Positions 7,968 through 17,217 are shown, counted from the first letter of the stretch. The stretch: 64,000 nt of DNA from Hydrogenophaga taeniospiralis (GCF_020510445.1 NZ_JAHBAG010000001.1:1588501-1652500), one strand, 5' to 3'. Program-made: numbers and translations. Notes: a model not told the origin generated them from the sequence alone.

Positions 7968-10367
7968 ATGAACCGATTTCAAGTGAAAAAAGTCGCCGTG
8001 CTCGGCGCGGGCGTGATGGGCGCGCAGATCGCTGCGCACCTGGTCAACGTCAAGGTGCCTGTTGTTCTCTTTGACCTACCGGCCAAGGAAGGTCCGAAGA
8101 ACGGCATCGTCACGCGCGCCATCGAGAACCTCAAAAAGCTCAAGCCCTCGCCGCTGGGTGTGGCGGCCGATGCCGATCTGATCGGCCAGGCCAACTACGA
8201 AGAGCACATGGAGCAGTTGAAAGACTGCGACCTGATCATCGAGGCCATCGCCGAGCGCATGGACTGGAAGCTCGATCTGTACACCAAGATCGCGCCCTTC
8301 ATCGCCGAGCACGCCATCGTCGCGTCCAACACCTCGGGCCTGTCGATCACCAAGCTCAGCGACGTGCTGCCCGAGGCGATCAAGCCGCGCTTCTGCGGTA
8401 TCCACTTCTTCAACCCGCCGCGCTATATGACGCTGGTGGAGCTGATCGCCACGCCGACCACCGAGCCGCAGATCCTCAACGACCTGGAGAGCTTCGTCAC
8501 CAGCGGCCTGGGCAAGGGTGTGGTGCGCGCCAAGGACACGCCCAACTTCATCGCCAACCGCATCGGCATCGCCGGCATGCTGGCCACGATGAAAGAGGTG
8601 GAGAACTTCGGCCTGACCTACGACGTGGTCGACGACCTCACGGGCAAGCGCCTGGGCCGCGCCAGCAGCGGCACCTTCCGCACCGCCGACGTGGTGGGCC
8701 TGGACACCATGGCCCACGTGGTCAAGACGCTGCAGGACAACCTGAACGAACAGACCGACCCGTTCTACGGCAGCTTCGGCACACCGCCCGTGTTGGCCAA
8801 GCTGATCGAGATGGGGAATCTGGGCCAGAAGGCCAAGGCCGGCTTTTTCAAGAAGGTGGGCCGCGACATCCAACGCTTCGATCTGGAGAGCGGTGAGTAC
8901 GTACCCGCTGGCGAGAAAGCCGACGAGGTGTATGGCCGCATGCTCAAGCGCCCGGCGGCCGAGCGCCTGAAGCTCTTGCGCAACGCCGAAGGCCCGCAAG
9001 GCCAGTTCCTCTGGGCGATCCTGCGCAACAGCTTCCACTACGCCGCCGTGCACCTGGCCACCATTGCGGACACCGCCCGCGACGTGGACCAGGCCATGCG
9101 CTGGGGCTTCGGCATGAAGCAGGGCCCGTTCGAGCTCTGGCAGGAAGCCGGCTGGCTCGAGGTGGCGAAGATGGTCCAGGAAGACATCGATGCCGGCAAG
9201 GCGCTGAGCACAGCGCCGCTGCCCGAGTGGGTGTTCAAGGGCCCGGTGGCCGAGGCCGGTGGCGTGCACACCGCGCAGGGTTCGTGGAACCCGTCCAAGG
9301 GCGTGTTCGAAACCCGCCGCAGCCTGTCGGTCTATGGGCGCCAGCACTTTCCCGAGCTGCTGCTGGGCGAAGCCGGTCCGAAGTTCGAGACCGCGGGCAC
9401 CACCATCGAAGAGAACGACGCCATCCGCGTCTGGACGCTCGATGGTGAGGTGCTGATCGCCAGCATCAAGACCAAGATGCACGCCATCAGCCCCGACGTG
9501 TGCGAAGGCCTGATGGCCGCCATCGATCTGGCGGAAAAGGAATACCAGGGTCTGGTGGTCTGGTCGGGCGACGAGCCCTTCAGCGCCGGCGCCGACCTGC
9601 AGGCCATGCTGCCGGCCTTCATGGCGGTGGGCGTGAGCGCCATCGAAGACGCCGAAGGTTTCATGCAGCAGACCATGCTGCGCCTGCGATACGCCAACGT
9701 GCCGGTGGTCAGCGCCGTGCGCGGTCTGGCGCTGGGCGGCGGCTGCGAACTGGCCGTGTACAGCGCGCGCCGTGTGGTGCACATGGAGAGCTACATCGGC
9801 CTGGTGGAAGTGGGCGTGGGCCTGGTGCCCGGCGCTGGCGGCCTGACCTACATCGCCCGCCGTGCGGCCGAAAACGCGGAGACCTCCACCGGCAAGGACC
9901 TGCTGCCTTTCCTGACCGAAGGCTTCACCGCAGCGGCCATGGCCAAGGTCGGCACCAGCGCGCTGGAGTCCCGCAAGCTGGGCTACGTGCTGCACTCCGA
10001 CGTGATCGTGCCGCACAAGGACGAGTTGCTGTTCGTCGCCATCAACGAAGCGAAGGCCTTGTTCAATGGCGGCTACCGCGCACCGCACAAGCGCCTGTTC
10101 CCGGTGGCCGGTCGCGACGGCAAGGCCACCATCCTGGGCAGCCTGGTCAACATGCGCGATGGCGGTTTCATCAGCCAGCACGACTTCCACATCGCTTCGC
10201 TGATCGCGGGTGTGGTGACGGGTGGCGACGTGGAGCCGGGCACGCTGGTGAACGAGGACTATCTGATGACGCTGGAGCGCCGCGCGTTCTGCTCGCTGAT
10301 CGTGCATGCGAAGACGCAGGAGCGGATTCTGGGGATGTTGAACACCGGGAAACCGGTGCGGAACTGA
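7968..10367 (+). CDS. 3-hydroxyacyl-CoA dehydrogenase/enoyl-CoA hydratase fusion
   Basis: This 799-residue bifunctional enzyme performs hydration and NAD-dependent oxidation in beta-oxidation. The dehydrogenase half comes first, with the NAD loop GAGVMG at residues 13-18 and the HFFNPPRYM motif. The crotonase half is C-terminal, with FSAGADL and the oxyanion glycines in RGLALGGGCEL. This order is the reverse of FadB/FadJ and matches FadN-type proteins, which act with a separate thiolase; a thiolase gene lies downstream. The start is ATG 7968; earlier in-frame codons overlap the DUF2147 gene. The last 20 codons shift toward G-ending choices just before the repeats. Confidence 0.95.
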   Translation: MNRFQVKKVAVLGAGVMGAQIAAHLVNVKVPVVLFDLPAKEGPKNGIVTRAIENLKKLKPSPLGVAADADLIGQANYEEHMEQLKDCDLIIEAIAERMDWKLDLYTKIAPFIAEHAIVASNTSGLSITKLSDVLPEAIKPRFCGIHFFNPPRYMTLVELIATPTTEPQILNDLESFVTSGLGKGVVRAKDTPNFIANRIGIAGMLATMKEVENFGLTYDVVDDLTGKRLGRASSGTFRTADVVGLDTMAHVVKTLQDNLNEQTDPFYGSFGTPPVLAKLIEMGNLGQKAKAGFFKKVGRDIQRFDLESGEYVPAGEKADEVYGRMLKRPAAERLKLLRNAEGPQGQFLWAILRNSFHYAAVHLATIADTARDVDQAMRWGFGMKQGPFELWQEAGWLEVAKMVQEDIDAGKALSTAPLPEWVFKGPVAEAGGVHTAQGSWNPSKGVFETRRSLSVYGRQHFPELLLGEAGPKFETAGTTIEENDAIRVWTLDGEVLIASIKTKMHAISPDVCEGLMAAIDLAEKEYQGLVVWSGDEPFSAGADLQAMLPAFMAVGVSAIEDAEGFMQQTMLRLRYANVPVVSAVRGLALGGGCELAVYSARRVVHMESYIGLVEVGVGLVPGAGGLTYIARRAAENAETSTGKDLLPFLTEGFTAAAMAKVGTSALESRKLGYVLHSDVIVPHKDELLFVAINEAKALFNGGYRAPHKRLFPVAGRDGKATILGSLVNMRDGGFISQHDFHIASLIAGVVTGGDVEPGTLVNEDYLMTLERRAFCSLIVHAKTQERILGMLNTGKPVRN

Positions 10368-10387
10368 TGATGCTGTTGGTGCGCAGG

Positions 10388-10490
10388 CCCCCATCCCAGC
10401 GTTCCCCCAGAGGGGGAAGGAGCGAGACACCTCTCCGGAGCGCGTGTCTAGCCCCTTCCCCCACTGGGGGAAGGTAGGGATGGGGCTCGC
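10388..10490. repeat. Type A palindrome pair (BIME-like) 5' of the DUF559 gene
   Basis: Two inverted units are present. Unit one has arms TTCCCCC (10402-10408) and GGGGGAA (10412-10418). Unit two has arms CCTTCCCCC (10454-10462) and GGGGGAAGG (10466-10474). The spacer between them holds its own AGACAC/GTGTCT inverted repeat (10425-10449). The outer flanks, CCCCATCCC and GGGATGGGG, are also inverted copies. Confidence 0.8.
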
Positions 10491-10506
10491 CGCCAACCGG
10501 ACAACC

Positions 10507-10929
10507 ATGCAAAACCAGGCCACCCCCAAAGCCAGAGTCAACGCCCGCGCCTTGCGGCGGGACATGACCGACGCCGAGCGAAAGCTCTGGTCGGGGCTTC
10601 GGGGTGAGCAACTGGGTTTCAAGTTCCGCCGGCAACACCCGCTGGGCGCCTACATCGCCGACTTCGCCTGCCTCGAACCGAAGCTCATCGTTGAGCTTGA
10701 TGGCTCGCAGCATGCGGACAACCAGGCCTATGACATGGCCCGGGATGCGTTCTTCATCAGCCAAGGTTTTGAGGTCTTGCGCTACGCGTCCAACGCACCG
10801 TTTCAGAACCTCGATGGCGTGCTGAGCGCCATCCTTCATCAACTCAACATGTTGGCGGGCGTTGCCCCCATCCCCGCCTTCCCCCAGAGGGGGAAGGAGC
10901 CAGACACCGCACAAGGAGCGAACCCATGA
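10507..10929 (+). CDS. DUF559 (Vsr-like) endonuclease-domain protein
   Basis: This 140-residue protein has a PD-(D/E)XK-type fold related to very-short-patch repair nucleases. The family motifs are clear: RRDMTDAERKLW at the N-terminus, FKFRRQHPLGAYIADFAC, and the IVELDGSQHAD acidic strand. Its substrate and role are not established. ATG 10507 is the first plausible start after the palindromes; an upstream in-frame start would translate repeat sequence. The last 20 or so residues (from about VAPIPAFPQRGK) are encoded by the next palindromic repeat, and the stop overlaps the thiolase ATG. The gene interrupts an otherwise ordinary beta-oxidation operon, which suggests transfer together with the repeats. 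Confidence 0.85.
   Translation: MQNQATPKARVNARALRRDMTDAERKLWSGLRGEQLGFKFRRQHPLGAYIADFACLEPKLIVELDGSQHADNQAYDMARDAFFISQGFEVLRYASNAPFQNLDGVLSAILHQLNMLAGVAPIPAFPQRGKEPDTAQGANP
10866..10902. repeat. Type A palindrome inside the 3' end of the DUF559 gene
   Basis: Arms CCTTCCCCC (10877-10885) and GGGGGAAGG (10889-10897) surround AGA, preceded by CCCCATCCCCG. This unit has the same orientation as the one at 10388 and the opposite orientation to the one at 10454, so the nuclease gene lies between inverted copies. Confidence 0.8.
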
Positions 10930-12134
10930 GCAAACAAATCCAAGACGCCTACATCGTCGCCGCCACCCGCACCCCCATCGGCCGTTCGCACAAGGGCTCG
11001 TTCAAGCACCTCCGTCCGGACGACCTGCTGGCCCATGCCCTGCGTTCGGCCATGGCCCAGGTGCCGGGCCTGGACCCGAAAGCCATTGAAGACGTGATCT
11101 GCGGCTGTGCCATCCCCGAAGGGCAACAGGGCCTGAACGTGGCGCGCATCGGCGCCATCCTGGCCGGCCTGCCCAACAGCGTGGGTGGCATCACCGTCAA
11201 CCGCTTCTGCGCCTCCGGTCTGTCGGCCGTGCAGATGGCGGCCGACCGCATCCGCGTCGGCGAGGCCGAGGTGATGATCGCGGCCGGTGTGGAGAGCATG
11301 AGCATGGTGCCCATGATGGGCAATTCGCCCAGCCTCTCGCCCACCATCTTCACCAACACCGACGACGTGGAGAGCTACGGCATCGCCTACGGCATGGGCC
11401 TGACGGCCGAGAAAGTGGCGCAGCAGTGGAAAGTGTCGCGCGACGCGCAGGACGCGTTTGCGGTGCAGTCGCACCAGCGCGCCGTGCTGGCCATGAAGAA
11501 CGGCGAGTTCAGCGACGAGATCTCGCCGGTGGAAGTGATCGAGCGCAGCGTCAATCTGGAGACCGCCGAGGTCAGCACCCGCAGCCGCATCGTCAGCCTG
11601 GACGAAGGTGCGCGCCCCGACACCTCGCTCGAAGGCTTGGCCAAGCTGCGCACCGTGTTCGCCGCGCGCGGCTCGGTGACGGCGGGCAACAGCTCGCAGA
11701 CCAGCGACGGCGCCGGTGCGCTGGTTCTGGCCAGCGAGGCGGCCGTGAAACGCTACAACCTGCAGCCGCTGGCGCGCTTCGTGAGCTACGCCAGCCGTGG
11801 TGTGCCGCCCCACCTCATGGGCATCGGCCCGATCGAGGCCATCCCGGCCGCGCTGCGTTATGCGGGCCTGAAGCAGGACGACATCGACTGGTTCGAGCTC
11901 AACGAAGCCTTCGCGGCCCAGTCGCTTGCGGTGATGAACACGCTGGGTCTGGACCCGGCCAAGGTCAACCCCATGGGCGGCGCCATCGCCCTGGGCCACC
12001 CGCTGGGCGCCACCGGTGCCATCCGTTCGGCCACGGTGGTGCACGCGCTGCGTCGCCACAACAAGAAGTACGGCATGGTCACGATGTGCGTGGGCATGGG
12101 GCAGGGCGCCGCGGGCATTTTCGAACGCGTGTGA
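10926..12134 (+). CDS. Acetyl-CoA C-acyltransferase (thiolase)
   Basis: This enzyme cleaves 3-ketoacyl-CoA with CoA to acetyl-CoA and a shortened acyl-CoA, the last step of beta-oxidation. The protein has 402 residues with both thiolase halves: the nucleophilic Cys in NRFCASGLSAVQ, the NEAFAAQ motif, the GGAIALGHPLGATGA His loop, and the C-terminal Cys in MCVGMGQG. A ribosome-binding AAGGAG lies upstream of the ATG, just downstream of the type A repeat. It probably works with the hydroxyacyl-CoA dehydrogenase/hydratase fusion upstream. Confidence 0.95.
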   Translation: MSKQIQDAYIVAATRTPIGRSHKGSFKHLRPDDLLAHALRSAMAQVPGLDPKAIEDVICGCAIPEGQQGLNVARIGAILAGLPNSVGGITVNRFCASGLSAVQMAADRIRVGEAEVMIAAGVESMSMVPMMGNSPSLSPTIFTNTDDVESYGIAYGMGLTAEKVAQQWKVSRDAQDAFAVQSHQRAVLAMKNGEFSDEISPVEVIERSVNLETAEVSTRSRIVSLDEGARPDTSLEGLAKLRTVFAARGSVTAGNSSQTSDGAGALVLASEAAVKRYNLQPLARFVSYASRGVPPHLMGIGPIEAIPAALRYAGLKQDDIDWFELNEAFAAQSLAVMNTLGLDPAKVNPMGGAIALGHPLGATGAIRSATVVHALRRHNKKYGMVTMCVGMGQGAAGIFERV

Positions 12135-12140
12135 CCACGC

Positions 12141-12219
12141 GCCCCCCCCGCGCCGCTTCGCGTCACCCCCCGAAGGGGGGCGGACACCAGCGGCCCGGCG
12201 AAGCCGGTTCCGCGGTGTC
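12141..12219. repeat. Type B intergenic repeat, copy 4
   Basis: The copy follows the thiolase stop and lies between two convergent genes. It contains the CGCGCCGCTTCGCG stretch, a CCCCCCGAAGGGGGG hairpin, CCGGCGAAGCCGG and the terminal CCGCGGTG. Confidence 0.8.
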
Positions 12220-12258
12220 CCTGCGGTTGGGGCACTGCGCGCCGCTGCTGAGCGAACC

Positions 12259-14574
12259 CTACGGCCTCCCCAGCAGTAGGTACAGACCCGTGTAGCCGCG
12301 CGCGGCGTGCACCAGGCTCAGGTAGAACGGGCCGACGCCGGTGTCCGCGCCCACGAACAGGCTGGAGCCGGTGCGCAGGCCCTTCAGGCCGATATCGTGC
12401 CGGTCGGCCCAGGCGTTGCCCACTTCCAGTGAGCCGCCCGCGAACAGCGCGCGCGCCACCCCGACGCTCCAGGGCATGCGGCGGTAATAGGTCAGGCGGC
12501 CGAACAGCAGGTAGTTGCCCGTCACCTGGCCCACGCGGTAGCCCGAGAGTTGCTGGAAGCCGCCGAGCGAATACTCGTCGAGCGCGCCCAGCGGGATCTG
12601 GTTGGCGTAGGCCAGCCGCGCGCCGGCGTTCAGGGTGTGTGGTCCCCACGAGCCCACCGCGTTGAAGTTGCTGTCGAGCCGGATGAAGTCGGTGCCGACG
12701 GCACCTTCGGCGTTGCGCCGGCCCACCACCAGGTCGCTCTTGATCCGGTGGCCGGCCGAGGGGAAGTTGGCGTGGTCCAGCTGGTCGGAGATCAGCGCCA
12801 TGCGAACGCCCCCCTCGCGCCAGCGCTGCGTGCTCAGGCCGGCGGTCTGGTCCACCACGCTGGCGCTCACCAGCTCCGGTTCGGCGCGCCGTGCACTGCC
12901 CGTCAGCCCCAGCCGGAACTCGCCCAGGTGGCCCTGCAGACCGATCGGCCAGCCCACGTCGACGCCGGCCTGCACCCCGCGGCGTTTGCCGGTGGCCACC
13001 GCGTCGCCCTGGGTGTCGTAGAGCTCGATGCGCTTCAGACTGGCGTCGGCCCAGGTCGCCACGAACCAGTTGGCCCGGCGGTCCAGCGGCTGGTAGAACT
13101 CGGTGAACGCGCCCAGCGTCTCGCCGAGCTGGAAGCGGTTGCGCCACTCGGCGCCGCCGCTGTTGACCCAGTGGCGGTTGTGGCTCAGGCGCAGGTTGAA
13201 CGCGCCCTGGCCGTCGAAATCGGTGCGCAGGTCCAGACCGAGCCGCACGTAGTTCGGGCCCCAGCTGTTCTCGCGCAGCTGGAGCACCAGCGCCTCGTCC
13301 GAGCGGCTGCCGATGCGCTCCAGCCGGTAGTCCACCTGCTCGTAGTCGCCGGTGGCCGCGAGCTGCTGCAGGTCGCTTTCGATCCGCGGCAGGTCGATGC
13401 CCTGGTCCGGCCGGCTCTGCACCAATTGGTTCAGGCGCTGGGCGCGCGTGGCGTCCACGCCCTCGAAGCGCACGGCGCCCACATGGCCGCCGCGGGTCAG
13501 GCCGGTGTCGGCGATGGCCTGGCGCTGGGCGGCCCAGGCGGCGTACTGCGCCGGGGGCACGGCGAAACGCGCCAGCGCTTCGCGCACCGACTGCGCGTAG
13601 TCGTGGCCGATCTTCACCAGCTCGGGCGCCCGGTTGAAATCGGCCGAGGTGATCTTGCCCAGGGGCGGCGTGAGCAGCAGGTCTTCCTTGGTCAGCGTGG
13701 CGATGCTGGCCTGCACGTTCTGTTCGGTCAGGATGTTGACCATCTGGGTGGTGATGCCCAGCAGGTTGCCCAGCGTCTCGCGCCCGGCCAGCGGCGTGCC
13801 GATGTTCACGGCGATCACCACCTCGGCGCCCATGCGCCGCGCCACGTCCACCGGCAGGTTGTTCACCAGCCCGCCGTCGCCCAGGATGCGGCCGTCGAGC
13901 TCCAGCGGCGCGAACACCCCGGGAACCGACATACTGGCGCGCAGCGCGGCGGCGAGGTCACCGTGTTCCATCACCACGGCCTGGCCGGTCTCCATGTCGG
14001 TGGCCACCGCGCGAAACGGGATCGGCAGGCCGTCGAAGCTGGCCTTGTGGCGCGTGGGCAGGGTGTAGCGGCGCAGCATGGCCTCCAGCGCGCGGGTGGA
14101 CACCGCGCCGCTGGGCAGGCGGAACTCGCCGTCGCGAAAACCCAGCCGCAGCACCGGCGAGAACTCGAAGTCTTCCTCTTTGCGGCGCTGCGACAGCAGT
14201 TGCCGCGGCTCGCGCGGGTCGAACAGGTCGCCCCACTCCAGCGCCAGGATCTCGTGCTCCAGCTCGTCGGCGCTCATGCCGCTGGCATACAGCCCGCCGA
14301 TGATCGCGCCCATCGAGGTGCCCACGATCAGGTCCACCGGCACCTGCGCCTGTTCCAGCACCTTGAGCACCCCCACGTGCGACAGCCCACGCGCGCCACC
14401 GCCCGAAAGCACCAGGCCAACCGTGGGCCGTTTCGTCGTGGGCGCGGCGGTGGCCACGGGCGGTGCGGTGGGCTGCGGATCGGCCGCGTGCGACAGCGCG
14501 GGCAGCCACAGGCCCAGGGCCAGCAGGCCGGCGCTCAGGCAGCGGAACACGGAGGGAAAACGAGGGGGAGGCAT
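12259..14574 (-). CDS. Patatin-like phospholipase fused to outer-membrane barrel (type Vd autotransporter-like)
   Basis: The 771-residue protein begins with a signal peptide (about residues 1-30). A patatin domain follows: the oxyanion loop GGGARG (58-63), nucleophile S87 in GTSMG, and D233 in the GDGG motif, which form the Ser-Asp dyad. A POTRA-like segment (around residues 370-430) and a C-terminal 16-strand-type surface-antigen barrel rich in alternating hydrophobic residues come next. This is the PlpD architecture, in which the lipase is delivered to the cell surface. It stands alone and converges with the thiolase gene. The substrate is presumably phospholipid, by family. Confidence 0.92.
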   Translation of the reverse strand: MPPPRFPSVFRCLSAGLLALGLWLPALSHAADPQPTAPPVATAAPTTKRPTVGLVLSGGGARGLSHVGVLKVLEQAQVPVDLIVGTSMGAIIGGLYASGMSADELEHEILALEWGDLFDPREPRQLLSQRRKEEDFEFSPVLRLGFRDGEFRLPSGAVSTRALEAMLRRYTLPTRHKASFDGLPIPFRAVATDMETGQAVVMEHGDLAAALRASMSVPGVFAPLELDGRILGDGGLVNNLPVDVARRMGAEVVIAVNIGTPLAGRETLGNLLGITTQMVNILTEQNVQASIATLTKEDLLLTPPLGKITSADFNRAPELVKIGHDYAQSVREALARFAVPPAQYAAWAAQRQAIADTGLTRGGHVGAVRFEGVDATRAQRLNQLVQSRPDQGIDLPRIESDLQQLAATGDYEQVDYRLERIGSRSDEALVLQLRENSWGPNYVRLGLDLRTDFDGQGAFNLRLSHNRHWVNSGGAEWRNRFQLGETLGAFTEFYQPLDRRANWFVATWADASLKRIELYDTQGDAVATGKRRGVQAGVDVGWPIGLQGHLGEFRLGLTGSARRAEPELVSASVVDQTAGLSTQRWREGGVRMALISDQLDHANFPSAGHRIKSDLVVGRRNAEGAVGTDFIRLDSNFNAVGSWGPHTLNAGARLAYANQIPLGALDEYSLGGFQQLSGYRVGQVTGNYLLFGRLTYYRRMPWSVGVARALFAGGSLEVGNAWADRHDIGLKGLRTGSSLFVGADTGVGPFYLSLVHAARGYTGLYLLLGRP

Positions 14575-14806
14575 GGGTGGAACCTATCGTGAAAGGCGCG
14601 GCCTGCGAGAGGCCCGGGCAGCGGCGTGGGCCCGCTTGCGCGAAGTGTAGGCCGCGGCCACGGGCCTTGTCGCGCAGTGGGCAGCGCACTCCAGACAATG
14701 CGGGCGGATCGTGGTAATTTGGCGGCCCTGCGCACCTGCCCGCACCGTCGGCCCACCGAAGGGCGCCGGGCCCGCGATTCCCCGCACAACCCACACGGAC
14801 CCCTCC

Positions 14807-15571
14807 ATGAGCGACATCCTCGTCCACACCGAAGACGGCGTCACCACGCTGACCTTCAACCGCCCCGACAAGAAGAACTCCATCACCGCCGCCATGTACG
14901 CTGCGCTGGCCGATGCGCTGGCCGCCGCCGAAGCCGACCCCGCCGTGCGCTGCGTGGTGTTCCAGGGCCACGAGGCCATCTTCAGCGCCGGCAACGACAT
15001 CGCCGACTTCCTCAACGCCCCACCGGCCACGCAGGACTCGCCGGTGTTCCGCTTCCTGCGCGGCATCGCGCTGTTTCCAAAGCCCGTCATCGCCGCCGTC
15101 TGCGGCCCGGCCGTGGGCATCGGCACCACCCTGCTGTTCCACTGCGACCTGGTCTACGCCGGCGACAACGCCGCGTTTTCCATGCCCTTCGCGAACCTGG
15201 GCCTGTGCCCCGAAGCGGCCTCCAGCCTGCTGGTGCCGCAGATGCTGGGTTACCACCGGGCCGCCGAAGCCCTGCTGCTGGGCGAGCCCTTCATGGCCGA
15301 GGCCGCGCTCGAAGTGGGCCTGGTCAACCGCGTGCTGCCGCCGCTGGAAGCCGCGGGCTACGCCCAGTCCGTGGCGCGCAAGCTCGCCGCCAAGCCCCTG
15401 AGCTCGCTCATCGAAACCAAACGGCTCATGAAAAAAGGCCAGACCGAGCAGGTGCTGGCACAGATGGCCGAAGAGGGCGCCAGCTTTGGCCGCATGCTGC
15501 GCGAGCCCGCGGCCAAGGAAGCCTTCACCGCCTTCATGGAACGCCGCAAGCCGGACTTCTCGAAGGTCTGA
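14807..15571 (+). CDS. Enoyl-CoA hydratase/isomerase family protein
   Basis: This 254-residue crotonase-fold enzyme has the FNRPDKKNSI N-terminal signature, the oxyanion elements FSAGNDI and CGPAVGIGTT, and the LGLCPEAASS segment containing one candidate catalytic Glu. Crotonases hydrate or isomerise acyl-CoA double bonds; which reaction applies here cannot be decided. I chose ATG 14807 over the earlier in-frame start at 14711 because the extra residues are not family-like. It is a single gene between two operons on the opposite strand. NCBI-type names for such proteins vary between hydratase and delta-isomerase. Confidence 0.9.
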   Translation: MSDILVHTEDGVTTLTFNRPDKKNSITAAMYAALADALAAAEADPAVRCVVFQGHEAIFSAGNDIADFLNAPPATQDSPVFRFLRGIALFPKPVIAAVCGPAVGIGTTLLFHCDLVYAGDNAAFSMPFANLGLCPEAASSLLVPQMLGYHRAAEALLLGEPFMAEAALEVGLVNRVLPPLEAAGYAQSVARKLAAKPLSSLIETKRLMKKGQTEQVLAQMAEEGASFGRMLREPAAKEAFTAFMERRKPDFSKV

Positions 15572-15577
15572 GGTCGC

Positions 15578-16186
15578 CTAAGCGGGCGTTGATGCCACGA
15601 TGTGCAGCGCGAGCTGCCACAGCGCCAGCCGGTGCGCGGCGGCCAGTGCGTCGACCGAGGCATCGGCCAGCGGGATGTGGATGTCGGCCTGACCGAGCGC
15701 GGGCGCGGTGCCGCCCGGGCGGGAGTCGGTCAGCCACCAGCGCGCCTGCAGGCGCAGCGTGTGGCGCCCGGCGTCGGCTATCAGGGTGACGATCTCCACC
15801 CGCAAGCGCCGCGCGGGGTTCACCCCGGGCGGCACGGGGGCCCGCCAGACCAGGCCCGGCCCGCGCAACACCGCCAGGTCGGCCACCAGCAGGCGTGGGA
15901 TGGCGTCGCGCAGCGGCTCCACCCAGCGGTGGCCGGTCAGCGGTTCCAGTCCGGCCGCGCCGCTGGCGACCACCAGGGTTTCGCGGTCCAGAGCGCCCGG
16001 CAGGCCCACCGTGCTGGCCACTTCCCACAGCACCCCGTCGCCCGCCCGCGCCGCGGGCACCGGCCCCGGTGGCTGGCTGCGCAGTTCGTACCAGCGCGTG
16101 GCCGCCGGCGGGCGGGCGCATGCCGTCAACAGCCAGGGCGCCGCCCCCAGGCCCACCAGGCCGGCCAGTGCGAGCCGGCGCTTCAT
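15578..16186 (-). CDS. ABC-type transport auxiliary lipoprotein (PqiC/DUF330-like)
   Basis: This is a predicted periplasmic lipoprotein of 202 residues. A signal sequence ends in a lipobox LLTAC (Cys about residue 23). The rest is an ABC_trans_aux-type beta-rich domain beginning with the RWYELRSQPPG motif. Such lipoproteins accompany MCE transporters and are thought to bridge to the outer membrane. It is the last gene of a four-gene operon and its start overlaps the MCE gene stop by four bases. The next gene, on the plus strand, ends six bases beyond its stop. Confidence 0.88.
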   Translation of the reverse strand: MKRRLALAGLVGLGAAPWLLTACARPPAATRWYELRSQPPGPVPAARAGDGVLWEVASTVGLPGALDRETLVVASGAAGLEPLTGHRWVEPLRDAIPRLLVADLAVLRGPGLVWRAPVPPGVNPARRLRVEIVTLIADAGRHTLRLQARWWLTDSRPGGTAPALGQADIHIPLADASVDALAAAHRLALWQLALHIVASTPA

Positions 16187-17217
16187 GGCTTCACCTCCTC
16201 ACGGCCGCGCAGCAGCGCGTCGGGCTGTTGCTCCAGCGTCTCGGCCAGGTCGCGCAGCGCGCGGGCCGCGCGGGACAAGTCCTCCAGGGCCCGGTCGGCC
16301 CCGACCATGAGCCCCGAGTCGCCCGCGGTGGCTTCGCGCAGCGCCGCCGCGGTGCGCCCCACCTCGTCGGCGGCGCGCTGCAGGTTGCTCACCAGCGGCG
16401 CGTCAGGCGCCAGCAGCTCGGACACGCGATCCGAGGTGTGGCCCACCCTGGCGGCGTTCTGGTTCACCGATCGCGCGGACGCACCCACGGCGTCCATGGC
16501 CTGGCGCGTGGCGGCCAGCGAGCGCTGCAGTTCGTCGGCCAGCGGGTCCATGCGCTGGTCCAGGCGCGACGACATGCGCTTGAGCGACGCGGTGATGGCG
16601 GCCAGATCGTCCAGGGCCTGCTTGAGCTGCGGGCCCGACACGATGGTCCGGGCCGAGGACGCGATGGCCGCCAGGTCGTCGGCAATGGCGCGGAAGTCCA
16701 TGCCTTCGAGCTGCTCCCGCAGGTTCTGGATGGCGGTGACCGTGGTGGGGATTTCGGTGACGCCCTGGTAGGTGCCGCGCACGCTGCTCTCGCGCTGCGG
16801 GCGCAGATCGAGGTCCACGTACAGCAGGCCGGTGAGCAGGCTCTGCGTGGCCAGCTGCGCGCTCAGCCCCCGCTTGATCAGGGCGGGCAGCGCCAGGCCC
16901 ACGTCCACGTCGGCGCGCTTGCCGTCGAGCCCGCCGACGGCGTTGCTGTCGAGCGCGGCGACCACGGGGATGGAAAAGCTGTCGGTGGCGCGGTCGTAGA
17001 ACACGTCGATCGACTCGACACTGCCGACCCGCACGCCCCGAAACACCACGGGCGCCCCCACCTGCAAGCCATAGACCGATCCACTGAAATGCATGACGAC
17101 GCGCTCCTGGCTGGTGAAAAAGCGGTTGCCCGCGAGGGCAATGATGGCGGTGGCGATCAGGGCCAGGCCGGCCACCACGAAGCCGCCGATCAGCGCGGCG
17201 TTGGCCTTGCGTTTCAT
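16183..17217 (-). CDS. MCE/MlaD family lipid-transport protein
   Basis: This periplasmic substrate-binding component belongs to an Mla-like phospholipid transporter. An N-terminal transmembrane anchor (about residues 9-30) is followed by a single MCE domain with the motif VYGLQVGAPVVFRGVRVGSV. A long helical C-terminal half of about 200 residues has repeated Ala/Leu/Arg heptads and probably forms a coiled coil. At 344 residues it is longer than E. coli MlaD and closer to the single-MCE proteins that pair with an auxiliary lipoprotein. It overlaps both neighbours by four bases (ATGA). Confidence 0.92.
   Translation of the reverse strand: MKRKANAALIGGFVVAGLALIATAIIALAGNRFFTSQERVVMHFSGSVYGLQVGAPVVFRGVRVGSVESIDVFYDRATDSFSIPVVAALDSNAVGGLDGKRADVDVGLALPALIKRGLSAQLATQSLLTGLLYVDLDLRPQRESSVRGTYQGVTEIPTTVTAIQNLREQLEGMDFRAIADDLAAIASSARTIVSGPQLKQALDDLAAITASLKRMSSRLDQRMDPLADELQRSLAATRQAMDAVGASARSVNQNAARVGHTSDRVSELLAPDAPLVSNLQRAADEVGRTAAALREATAGDSGLMVGADRALEDLSRAARALRDLAETLEQQPDALLRGREEVKP

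Noticed and set aside
10388..10490. CRISPR-like repeats
   Set aside because: The repeats are palindromic, inverted and irregularly spaced, without uniform spacers or cas genes.
12550..14592. Open frame of 680 codons on the plus strand opposite the patatin gene
   Set aside because: It mirrors the third-position GC bias of the real gene on the other strand and has no recognisable motif.
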